7,249 bases of DNA from Phycisphaerales bacterium (lineage in GTDB: Bacteria; Planctomycetota; Phycisphaerae; Sedimentisphaerales; Anaerohalosphaeraceae), in assembly GCA_011053245.1 (NCBI GenBank), contig DRGS01000191.1, positions 1 through 7,249 of the forward strand, in the 5' to 3' direction. The notes under the pieces were generated by a model that saw only the letters and a list, made by a program, of their open reading frames with translations, was not told the origin of the DNA and did no database searches. Positions 1-5,784 of the stretch are shown in pieces. A program made the position numbers and the translations under genes. Positions within the stretch are counted from its first letter, which is position 1. The number at the start of each line of letters is the position of its first letter.

Positions 1-12
1 CCATTGTAGTTA

Positions 13-195
13 TTGCATGCCATCGGCGGAGCGACAATTGGCGGCGATAACGCCGATGTCGGTGCAATAGCAGGCGGCGTCTTAGGCGCAACAGCCGGTC
101 AGGCAATGTCACCACAAACAGCGGCGCAGGCTCGCGAGGTCATCAAAAAAATATGCGAAAGCCTGCCGGTCGCTTCAAAGTCATCGAAACTTTAA
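13..195 (+). CDS. Glycine-zipper small protein, probably 5'-truncated (copy A)
   Basis: The frame runs from TTG at 13 to TAA at 193-195 and gives 60 residues. The N-terminal half is rich in Gly and Ala (GGATIGG, GAIAGGVLGATAG), the spacing typical of glycine-zipper membrane helices. The C-terminal half is a polar helix containing AMSPQTAAQAREVIKKICES. An in-frame TAG at 7-9 lies inside the left inverted-repeat arm, and the TTG has no clear ribosome binding site. The visible frame is therefore probably the 3' part of a longer gene interrupted at about base 20. A strong terminator follows 23 bases after the stop, which supports a genuine gene end. A related copy lies at 1590-1700. I do not recognise the family beyond the glycine-zipper character, and no specific function can be given. 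Confidence 0.45.
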   Translation: MHAIGGATIGGDNADVGAIAGGVLGATAGQAMSPQTAAQAREVIKKICESLPVASKSSKL

Positions 196-217
196 ATACG
201 GTTACTCGCTTTTGGAT

Positions 218-252
218 AGGGGACCGACTCTGCAAACAGCTTGGTCCCTTTT
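218..252 (+). terminator. Rho-independent terminator after glycine-zipper gene
   Basis: The arm GGGACCGA (220-227) pairs with TTGGTCCC (241-248), with one G-T pair. An inner CTG/CAG stem (230-232 with 237-239) closes a CAAA loop. The hairpin is followed by TTTT (249-252). It sits 25 bases after the stop codon of the small plus-strand gene. On the minus strand the T run is absent, so it does not serve the PEP-CTERM gene. Confidence 0.7.
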
Positions 253-325
253 CGTAAGTCCTTTGCTGCCATGCAATAACTACAATGGAGACTGCCTGCA
301 TGGCACGCTAATCCTTTGCCGTATT

Positions 326-1231
326 TTAGCGGTTTTTGCGATTTTTTAAGAGTACTGCACCGAAACCAAAGAGTAGTATTGTTGACGGCTCAGGGACAGG
401 CTCAAAAAAAGTGGTGCTGGATACTCTGTAGGACCATTCGCCGCTGATCAAGGTCCCCCTTGGTATCCACGGCCACCATTCGACACCATCGGCGTCAAAG
501 TATTCCTGAACAACTATTTCCTCCCGGGTGCCGTTATTGTTTAACCAGCTACCCCACCCGCTTTGAGAACCGCGTCCCTCATACCAGTCATCCATGATCG
601 CAAAACCAGGAAAGGTAACGTACTCCCAGTTTCCCGCGGTCATGATAGAAAAAGTAATACTGTCATCATAACCATAAGCTACGGCCGAATGCCCCGACGT
701 CGGTCGCTCTAATCCTACAAGTACCGGCCGGCCGGCATCGATCTCAGCTTTGTAGTCATCAAAGTTATTTCCCCCCCCCGCATAACTCGTTGTTGACTGG
801 TATCCATCCTTAAGATCGTAGCTGCTTGTATCATCCCATGCCGCATAAGCCTCCATCGCTGACGCAAGGGACGGACCTGAAGGAGTGGACCCGGCACGAT
901 TAGTGCCCAGAAAACTCGCAATGCTATCCGGCGAGCCAAGATCACTGTTTAAATACCGCTGGCTGGCCACCATGGCCTTGGCACCTGTCGTACCGTCCCC
1001 TGACCAGACCTGGGCATCGCCTTTTTTATAAAAGTCTTCAAAGCCCGGCTGTGAGTCCCAATAGGCCATAATCGATCCGACCGCTGTTGGTGTACACCCT
1101 TTCCAACCCGGCGTGACACTGCTGCCATTTACATAGCGAGGAACATTGTCCAGAACGACCGCCGTTGCCTCAGCGGAATTACCCGAAAATACTAAAATTA
1201 ACACGCCAAAAAATAAGATTTTCTTTATCAC
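326..1231 (-). CDS. Secreted C39-like peptidase-fold protein with PEP-CTERM sorting tail
   Basis: From GTG 1231 this is a 301-residue protein. It opens with a signal peptide: a basic start (VIKKI), a hydrophobic core (LFFGVLILVF), then SGNSAEA. The mature part carries GCTPTAVGSIMAYWD around Cys46 and GHSAVAYGYDD around His181. These are the Cys and His settings of C39-like/papain-fold domains, so a cysteine peptidase or a related non-peptidase fold is likely. The C-terminus is a textbook PEP-CTERM tail: VPEPST, a hydrophobic stretch, then KNRKNR. Such tails are cut by an exosortase, which is not encoded here. The frame is open back to ATG 1465, but that ATG has no Shine-Dalgarno site. GTG 1231 has GAGGAA (1241-1246) 9-10 bases upstream and places the signal peptide at the N-terminus. 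A G9 tract (771-779) lies between the Cys and His codons. Catalysis is not proven; the protein could be a structural envelope component. Confidence 0.85.
   Translation of the reverse strand: MIKKILFFGVLILVFSGNSAEATAVVLDNVPRYVNGSSVTPGWKGCTPTAVGSIMAYWDSQPGFEDFYKKGDAQVWSGDGTTGAKAMVASQRYLNSDLGSPDSIASFLGTNRAGSTPSGPSLASAMEAYAAWDDTSSYDLKDGYQSTTSYAGGGNNFDDYKAEIDAGRPVLVGLERPTSGHSAVAYGYDDSITFSIMTAGNWEYVTFPGFAIMDDWYEGRGSQSGWGSWLNNNGTREEIVVQEYFDADGVEWWPWIPRGTLISGEWSYRVSSTTFFEPVPEPSTILLFGFGAVLLKNRKNR
771..779 (-). repeat. G9 homopolymer inside the PEP-CTERM gene
   Basis: Nine C on the plus strand read as nine G in the coding strand and encode Ala-Gly-Gly-Gly (GCG GGG GGG GGA). The tract lies between the putative catalytic Cys and His codons. 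A one-base slip would frameshift the gene before the His and before the sorting tail. This is the layout of a phase-variable contingency tract, but homopolymers are also common sites of sequencing error. Confidence 0.8.
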
Positions 1232-1393
1232 TCTGGAGCGTTCCTCTTTCTTGTACCAGTTGTTATGAGAGTATTTCACACATTTGACCTGCTTTGAGGA
1301 AAGCGGAGCCTTCCTCAAAAACTTCACCACAATGCCGCTGGGGCATAGCTTGAACTCCCCACTGGTAATGTATACAAATGCACCTGCATTCTT
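1232..1393 (-). promoter_or_regulatory. Structured 5' leader of the PEP-CTERM gene
   Basis: Between the promoter candidate and the preferred GTG start lie three hairpins on the minus strand: AATGC/GCATT with a 4-nt loop (1377-1390), TGGGG/CCCCA (1339-1343 with 1357-1361), and a perfect 9-bp stem TTTGAGGAA/TTCCTCAAA (1293-1301 with 1311-1319). The last is extended by two inner pairs after one mismatch. The Shine-Dalgarno site GAGGAA follows at 1241-1246. I compared it by eye with the c-di-GMP and Moco riboswitch cores and saw no match. An untranslated regulatory leader is the favoured reading. The alternative is a 78-residue N-terminal extension, since the PEP-CTERM frame is open through it. 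Confidence 0.4.
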
Positions 1394-1399
1394 TCTCGC

Positions 1400-1428
1400 G
1401 TTGTAAGCATATGCCCGCTCTATGTCAA
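1400..1428 (-). promoter_or_regulatory. Sigma70-type promoter candidate for the PEP-CTERM gene
   Basis: On the minus strand a perfect -35 TTGACA (1423-1428) is followed after 17 bases by TACAAC (1400-1405), which matches the -10 consensus at four of six bases. It would start RNA near 1393. That is inside the frame of the long ATG version, so it favours the GTG 1231 start. Confidence 0.4.
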
Positions 1429-1489
1429 GCATATTATTGACTTTTATATTTTTTTTCACTGCCATCCGGTAATAACTGTTGGGGCCTCT

Positions 1490-1506
1490 GAAAAACCATG
1501 TTTTTC
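1490..1506. other. Perfect dyad GAAAAAC-cat-GTTTTTC
   Basis: A 7-bp perfect inverted repeat with a 3-bp centre lies between the PEP-CTERM gene and the copy B remnant, about 60 bp upstream of the promoter candidate. It could be a protein-binding dyad or an AT-rich terminator-like stem. No T run beyond the arm makes a terminator convincing. Confidence 0.35.
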
Positions 1507-1589
1507 TTTCAATGATCGTTATCGAAGACGCCAGTATCCTCTGGATGGACAGCGGGACCGGGCAGACGGGTGGCTGGTTATTTACATTG

Positions 1590-1700
1590 GGCGGTGCCGC
1601 CGCAGCAGGCCAGGCTATGTCACCACAAACAACGACACAGGCCCGTGAGGTGATAAAAAAGATATGCGAGAGCCTGCCACCCGTTTCAAGGTCATCAAGA
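1590..1700 (+). pseudogene. Diverged glycine-zipper gene end (copy B)
   Basis: The translated stretch GGAAAAGQAMSPQTTTQAREV continues as IKKICESLPPVSRSS and aligns with the end of the small gene at 13-195. Over 24 codons (97-168 against 1608-1679) 22 residues are identical. The DNA differs at ten third positions and two first positions, and at no second position. That is the mark of two copies that diverged while under protein-level selection. Here the stop codon of copy A is missing (SSKL-stop against SSRHQIG), and similarity fades upstream of about 1590. The frame stays open from TTG 1479 to 1868 only by running antisense into the kinase gene. I read it as a remnant. It ends 14 bases from the kinase stop codon. 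Confidence 0.6.
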
Positions 1701-1713
1701 CATCAGATAGGGC

Positions 1714-4161
1714 CTATGATCTCGCAGAGTCAACTGTGCCGATCAAAGCCAGTTTTGTTGAGGGTAGATGTTCGGCAAATATTCTTAACAGATCTCCGCG
1801 GTCGATCGGTTTGGTCAGATAGTCATCACACCCGGCTTCGATACATTTTTCCCTGTCGCCTTTCATAGCATTAGCGGTCAGGGCAACTATTGGCGTTGTT
1901 ATTCCTTCATTTTTAATTGCCCTTGCAGCCTCATAGCCATTCATGTTGGGCATCATCATATCCATGAGTATCAGGTCAAACTCTTGTGTCAGGGCTTTCT
2001 GCAATGCCTGGTTTCCGTCTTCTACTCCGGTTATCTGTAAACCCATTTTTTCCAACAACAACTTAACAAGCACCATGTTGGTTGGGCTGTCTTCGGCAAC
2101 GAGAACATTGCAGACAAACTCAGTTTGCTCGGTTGCGTTACCTTGCGGTTTTACATGCGTTGCATGTATATCCAAACGCGACTGCTTTGTTACGTCAATA
2201 TTAGCTGGTATCGTCAGTGAGAACACAGACCCTCTACCAACTTCGCTGGCTAAAGTAAGTTCTCCGCCGAGAAGCCCGGCCAATTGCTTCGTAACTGTCA
2301 AACCTAATCCCGTACCGCCATACTTGCGAGTGTGGCTGCCATCAGCTTGCGTAAACGGCGTAAATATTTCCTCCTGTTTATCTTCTGGAATACCAATGCC
2401 GGTATCTTCAATGCCAAAGCGGATATATGTCTGATCGTCTCTGTCTTCCAGAGATACATTTACATATACATGTCCTTTTTCAGTAAATTTAATTGCATTA
2501 CTTGTCAGGTTGATCAAGCATTGACGCAGACGCGCCGGGTCGGTGCATATTCGTTCAGGCAAGCCGTCGCATGTGACGACCTTAAACTCAAGAGATTTTT
2601 TCTCTGCTTGTTGGCACATTGTTGAATCGATAAAGCCAAGTATCCTCCCTAATGAACATTCGACCGTTTCTACTTCAAGCTGTTTTGCTTCGATCTTCGA
2701 GAAATCCAGAATATCATTTATCAGATCAAGCAGGTTGTGTGCCGAATCTCTGACAAGATTGACATAACGGATATGCTCATCGGTCAGCTCTTCGCCTGAC
2801 AGAATGTCGCTGAAACCAATGATAGCGTTCATCGGCGTGCGGATCTCATGGCTCATGTTGGCCAGAAACTGACTTTTGGCCTGGTTTGCTTCTTCAGCCG
2901 CGGTCTTAGCATGCGTTAGCTCTTCCTGGTACTGCTTAAGCTCGGTAATGTCGGTATGGGTCCCAACGATCCTGACAGGGCTTCCGTCCGTGTCTTTTGT
3001 TATACTTTTGCCCCTGCTGAGTATCCATTTGTAGTCCCCGCTTTTGGTCTTTAGACGATGTTCATACTCGAAAGGCTCTACACGTTTAAGATGACCTACC
3101 AGCTTTTTCTCTATAGGCCCCAGATCTTCCGGATGCAGCAGGTTTCGCCATGATTCATATGAAGCTTCAAACTCATCAGGTTCATAGCCGAGCATTGTAT
3201 AGTAGCTTGGACTAAAATAAGCTTCGCCAGTTTTCACATCCCAATCCCAAAGACCGGTATCTGTCGCATTTAATGCAGACATTAGACGCTCTTGACTAAC
3301 ACTAAGATCATGCTCGACTTTTTTACGGTCTACAATTTCCTGACCAAGCTTTTCATTGGCTTCTGTTAACTCTGCCGTTCTTTCCTTAACCATATTCTCC
3401 AGGTCGTCACGGTGCTGGGCCAATTCCCTCATCTGCTGTTTTATGGAATCCCTCATGTTGCAAAAACTGCGCGACAAAATGCCCAATTCGTCTTCCCGAT
3501 TCATTTCTATTTCATAGTCCAGGTTCCCGAAAGCCATTTCCGCCGAGGCCTTGGTAAGCATAGATATAGGGCGAGCAAATCTAAAAGCAAACAAGAATAC
3601 CACAATGGCGATTAGGATAACGTCAGTGATGAGAGTTTGCACTATTATAAAGATAAGACTTTCTTGTAAATGTTGGTGCATAAAACTGGGAGTAACAAAA
3701 ACTTGCACATCACCTATGTACTCTGTTACATGCACAATTTTCCTTTGGTCGCTCAGATATTCCGGTTTGGCGGTTAGCTCTTTTACCGCAATGACATTTC
3801 CTTCTTCGGAACGGGTATACGCATATTTAGGAGGGCTGTTGCCGGGCTCGTGAATACATACGCCCATCAAAATATTGTTTTCCATTTCTGATAGAATAAC
3901 ATCTTCAACACCACTGTCATGATATGTAAAAAGCGGCGCACTGAGAGCGATAGATAGACGGTTCAAAGAGTTTTCAAGAGAACTTTCCAACTCTTGTCGT
4001 AGCTTAGAAGACTCTGTTCGATAGTCAAGATAGCCGAACACAGACAAAACCGCCGTTAAAGCCAGCATGATCGCAATACTTATTTGTGCTGTCAAGCTCC
4101 TGGAGATTGCCCCACTTGCTTTGCCCGGCACTGAATTAGTTTTATCTGTCGGTTTAATCAT
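1714..4161 (-). CDS. Hybrid sensor histidine kinase (HAMP-PAS-HisKA-HATPase-REC)
   Basis: This is an 815-residue membrane sensor kinase with a fused receiver. In order: membrane helix (about 25-45), extracytoplasmic sensor (46-168), second membrane helix (169-193), HAMP linker (about 194-246), coiled coil (about 245-295), a PAS fold of the PAS_3 type (about 292-410; GLWDWDV, YEPDEF, HPED), HisKA with phospho-acceptor His438 in SHEIRTPMNAI, HATPase with N box (Asn555), DTGIGI (586-591), F box FTPF and GGTGLGL (615-621), then a receiver (684-800). The receiver keeps its acidic pair Glu690/Asp691, acceptor Asp734 (MDMMMPNMNG), Thr762 and Lys784. All catalytic motifs are intact. There is no HPt domain or DNA-binding output, so a partner must lie elsewhere. 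The gene starts 11 bases after the binding-protein gene, so the two are co-transcribed. The Shine-Dalgarno site is weak, which suggests translational coupling. The ligand is unknown. Confidence 0.95.
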   Translation of the reverse strand: MIKPTDKTNSVPGKASGAISRSLTAQISIAIMLALTAVLSVFGYLDYRTESSKLRQELESSLENSLNRLSIALSAPLFTYHDSGVEDVILSEMENNILMGVCIHEPGNSPPKYAYTRSEEGNVIAVKELTAKPEYLSDQRKIVHVTEYIGDVQVFVTPSFMHQHLQESLIFIIVQTLITDVILIAIVVFLFAFRFARPISMLTKASAEMAFGNLDYEIEMNREDELGILSRSFCNMRDSIKQQMRELAQHRDDLENMVKERTAELTEANEKLGQEIVDRKKVEHDLSVSQERLMSALNATDTGLWDWDVKTGEAYFSPSYYTMLGYEPDEFEASYESWRNLLHPEDLGPIEKKLVGHLKRVEPFEYEHRLKTKSGDYKWILSRGKSITKDTDGSPVRIVGTHTDITELKQYQEELTHAKTAAEEANQAKSQFLANMSHEIRTPMNAIIGFSDILSGEELTDEHIRYVNLVRDSAHNLLDLINDILDFSKIEAKQLEVETVECSLGRILGFIDSTMCQQAEKKSLEFKVVTCDGLPERICTDPARLRQCLINLTSNAIKFTEKGHVYVNVSLEDRDDQTYIRFGIEDTGIGIPEDKQEEIFTPFTQADGSHTRKYGGTGLGLTVTKQLAGLLGGELTLASEVGRGSVFSLTIPANIDVTKQSRLDIHATHVKPQGNATEQTEFVCNVLVAEDSPTNMVLVKLLLEKMGLQITGVEDGNQALQKALTQEFDLILMDMMMPNMNGYEAARAIKNEGITTPIVALTANAMKGDREKCIEAGCDDYLTKPIDRGDLLRIFAEHLPSTKLALIGTVDSARS

Positions 4162-4172
4162 TTCTCAGGATG

Positions 4173-5081
4173 TTACCTGCACTTAATAACATAATCACCA
4201 CGTCGAGACTCTTGCCAATATTGTTTAACCTTACCGCTTTGCTGCAGTTTTTTGAGACCTTTGTTAAATAGCTCCAGCAAACGTTTATTTTCAGCATTAT
4301 CTTTGGCTAACAGAAGATAACATGGAAAGGAACCCACTTCGGTGGGATGATGCGTGATTTGCGATGCCTGCTCAGGTGACAGTTCAGTTCTCATTAAAGC
4401 GTAACCTACGTCAAGATCATTTATCACAACAGTAGTTCGGCCTTCAGATAATTTTTTAAAGTTAAGCTTATCTGCCGGACCTCTGCTTATATCTACTTCA
4501 CCATTTTTTTCAGCAGCTTCGATCGCGTCACCATAAAAGTAACCGGCTGTGCCACTGATATCGAGCCCTTTCAGATCTGATAAAGTGTCCCAGTTAAGAG
4601 GGTAGTCTTTTCTGTGAAACAGAGTTGAAATAGTTTCCATGATAGGCTCATCACAGTAATTAAAGACCTCCAGGCGATCGGGCTTCTTGCCCCATCCCAT
4701 AGTACCGTTCCATTTTCCATTCTTAGCCTCTTCCATACCACGCTTCCACGGCCGGAATACATACTCTACTTCTATACCCTCTATTGCAAAGGCTTCGGTG
4801 ACGATCCGTGAAACTACACCATAGTGTTGCAGATTTTCTGAGAAATATGGATCCCATTCGCCGTTTGCAATAACGACCCTGTTTGGATTTGCGGCATTTA
4901 TCGGAGGCAAAGCACGTTCAGGTTGCTCAGGGACAGATCTTCCGGTTTGCGGCTGTTCATAAGTACTTTGAGCAGCAGCTTTTTTAGGTACACTTTTCCC
5001 ACACCCAATAACAACTATACCTATGATCGCCAGGAGCAATGATACAACCACCGCCATTGTTTTAACGCATAATGATCTCAT
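4173..5081 (-). CDS. Solute-binding lipoprotein, SBP_bac_3 (COG0834-like) family
   Basis: This 302-residue protein has a lipoprotein signal: a hydrophobic helix (about 9-26) and lipobox VIGC with Cys27. A Gly at the next position argues against inner-membrane retention if the E. coli +2 rule holds here. A flexible Pro/Gln/Lys-rich tether (28-66) follows, then a type 3 periplasmic-binding domain (67-295). It opens with VVIANGEWDPYFSENL and carries VEYVFRPWKRGMEEAKNGKWNGTMGWGKKPDR, the W-K-R/NG-GT pattern of stand-alone family 3 binding proteins. It resembles amino-acid ABC receptors, but no permease or ATPase gene is next to it. The downstream partner is a hybrid kinase, so a sensing role is more likely than uptake. 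The ATG start lacks a strong Shine-Dalgarno site. An alternative ATG at residue 9 would still leave a hydrophobic helix and lipobox, but without the basic start. Confidence 0.9.
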   Translation of the reverse strand: MRSLCVKTMAVVVSLLLAIIGIVVIGCGKSVPKKAAAQSTYEQPQTGRSVPEQPERALPPINAANPNRVVIANGEWDPYFSENLQHYGVVSRIVTEAFAIEGIEVEYVFRPWKRGMEEAKNGKWNGTMGWGKKPDRLEVFNYCDEPIMETISTLFHRKDYPLNWDTLSDLKGLDISGTAGYFYGDAIEAAEKNGEVDISRGPADKLNFKKLSEGRTTVVINDLDVGYALMRTELSPEQASQITHHPTEVGSFPCYLLLAKDNAENKRLLELFNKGLKKLQQSGKVKQYWQESRRGDYVIKCR

Positions 5082-5105
5082 AATTCACATCGTTTCTTGT
5101 TAAAT

Positions 5106-5111
5106 AGTATA
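5106..5111 (-). promoter_or_regulatory. Possible -10 element for the binding-protein/kinase operon
   Basis: TATACT on the minus strand lies about 25 bases upstream of the lipoprotein ATG and matches the -10 consensus at five of six bases. No convincing -35 is visible at 16-18 bases, so this is a weak call. Confidence 0.25.
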
Positions 5112-5135
5112 CAAAAGCCTACATATTACAGTTTT

Positions 5136-5156
5136 CGGTGTTCAGTCCATACACCG
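5136..5156. other. Dyad CGGTGT...ACACCG
   Basis: A perfect 6-bp inverted repeat with a 9-base loop lies 25 bp upstream of the possible -10 of the minus-strand operon. The place suits an operator, but the arms also fall within the possible gene remnant, so this may be chance. Confidence 0.25.
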
Positions 5157-5269
5157 GTTGCTTCACTTCCATGGTTATATCGACCAGATTTAATGCCCGA
5201 TTAATATGATCCTGCTTGTTTTCTGGAAAATGTTCGAAGGCACTTTTTGGGCCTGAATCTTTCAGATAT

Positions 5270-5295
5270 AAGGCTTGGGCAAAGGCGGAAGCCTT
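5270..5295. repeat. Small palindromic, REP-like element
   Basis: AAGGCTT (5270-5276) and AAGCCTT (5289-5295) form a perfect 7-bp inverted repeat around a 12-base loop. Read on minus it encodes AKASAFAQAL. From memory, similar AKASA-type phrases occur in GC-rich dispersed repeats of several candidate phyla and planctomycetes. Only one copy is in this window, so repetition cannot be shown here. Confidence 0.3.
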
Positions 5296-5310
5296 GGCGT
5301 AGACAGGTCA

Positions 5311-5500
5311 AAAAACGCAGCTAAAAAAAGAAGAATTCCACTAATTCACAAGTAAAAATAGAAACACGAATTGTTTTTCCACAATTATGGGGTGTAAAAA
5401 AGTGACAATAAGTGAAAAAAACGAACAACTTTTGATAATTTTTGCAAATAAATGAAAAAAAGTGAGCGAAAAACACCCCTAAAAACCCGTTTTTCCATGG
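5311..5500. other. Non-coding AT-rich stretch with phased A/T tracts
   Basis: No credible gene is seen. Runs of five to seven A or T are centred near 5356, 5376, 5398, 5418, 5441 and 5458, mostly about two helical turns apart, then near 5471, 5483 and 5492, about one turn apart. Phased A tracts are known to bend DNA, so intrinsic curvature is expected. The stretch lies between the divergent lipoprotein operon and the tRNA-tuf promoter. Confidence 0.45.
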
Positions 5501-5599
5501 TTCTTTAATGTCCAGAATGGGTTTACGCTACCATAAACCCCGTTTTTCCGAAAAAATCAACTTTCAAAAACCCCTAAAAACTCATTTTTTGATTTTTCC
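5475..5599. repeat. Cluster of short degenerate direct repeats
   Basis: ACCCCTAAAAAC occurs exactly at 5475-5486 and at 5570-5581. CCCGTTTTTCC occurs exactly at 5486-5496 and at 5539-5549. Together they give three partial copies of a unit of the form ACCCCTAAAAAC then CCGTTTTTCC; the third has a longer T-rich ending (5582-5599). No CRISPR-like regular spacing exists. Function is unknown. Confidence 0.5.
5519..5547 (+). terminator. Terminator-like hairpin with T run
   Basis: GGGTTTA (5519-5525) pairs perfectly with TAAACCC (5534-5540) around 8 bases, followed by CG and TTTTT (5543-5547). It has intrinsic-terminator shape on the plus strand, yet no plus-strand gene precedes it. It may insulate the tuf promoter from upstream transcription or mark the end of an unseen small RNA. 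Confidence 0.4.
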
Positions 5600-5641
5600 A
5601 ACTTGCGGTGTCCTTTATTGTTTTATGCGCATCCAGCCGTT

Positions 5642-5685
5642 TTAGTCATTTGAATTTCGATTTAGATATTCGGATTTCGTATTTG
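5642..5685. repeat. Short ATTTCG-rich internal repeat
   Basis: GAATTTCG (5652-5659) and GGATTTCG (5672-5679) recur 20 bases apart, with a related GATATTCG between them. From memory, stretches of this type (GAATTTCGAATTT and variants) are scattered between genes in planctomycete-like genomes. Only this copy is present here. Confidence 0.3.
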
Positions 5686-5784
5686 GGTAACCCCTTTTGG
5701 GTCTGCCAACCGCTACTGTCAGCGACCGATTTATAAGAAATTTTGGAAATTTTAATATTTTTTTGTTTTTTTTCATTTTTTGTG

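Larger units (their letters stand above)
1..288. repeat. Inverted repeat pair, 22-bp arms (1-22 and 267-288)
   Basis: Bases 1-19 (ccattgtagttattgcatg) are found as an exact reverse complement at 270-288. With one mismatch at base 20 the match extends to 1-22 against 267-288. The arms enclose about 244 bp holding the end of a glycine-zipper gene and its terminator. The right arm overlaps a second short inverted repeat, TGCCATGCA (267-275) with TGCATGGCA (297-305). The left arm begins exactly at base 1, so its outer limit is unknown. It could be the termini of a small mobile element, an invertible segment, or a fold-back assembly artefact at a contig end; the sequence alone does not separate these. 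No recombinase gene is visible nearby. Confidence 0.75.
5119..5307 (-). pseudogene. Possible gene remnant upstream of the lipoprotein gene
   Basis: An open minus-strand frame runs from just after a TGA (5308-5310) to TAG (5119-5121), 62 codons. The translation looks like ordinary protein (it includes KSAFEHFPENKQDHINRALN, then LVDITMEVKQPVYGLNTENC). It has no ATG near its beginning; the first ATG is late, at MEVKQ, and no Shine-Dalgarno site precedes it. It could be the 3' end of a decayed gene or a chance open frame. I do not recognise the family. Its beginning overlaps a small palindromic repeat (5270-5295). Confidence 0.3.

Noticed and set aside
1..288. Complete insertion sequence
   Set aside because: No transposase frame lies between the arms, and target duplications cannot be tested because the left flank is outside the window.
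1232..1465. 78-residue N-terminal extension of the PEP-CTERM protein from ATG 1465
   Set aside because: ATG 1465 has no Shine-Dalgarno site, the extension would precede a clear signal peptide, and a promoter candidate and hairpins lie inside it. Kept only as an alternative.
1479..1868. 129-residue plus-strand frame
   Set aside because: Only 1590-1700 resembles a protein (copy B). From 1714 onward it is antisense to the kinase receiver domain, and the TTG start has no ribosome binding site.
5375..5383. DnaA-box-like TTTTCCACA in an AT-rich region, suggesting a replication origin
   Set aside because: It is a single site with one mismatch, and no dnaA, dnaN or gidA gene is nearby.
5475..5599. 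CRISPR array
   Set aside because: The repeats are only 11-12 bp, irregularly spaced and degenerate, and no cas gene is present.
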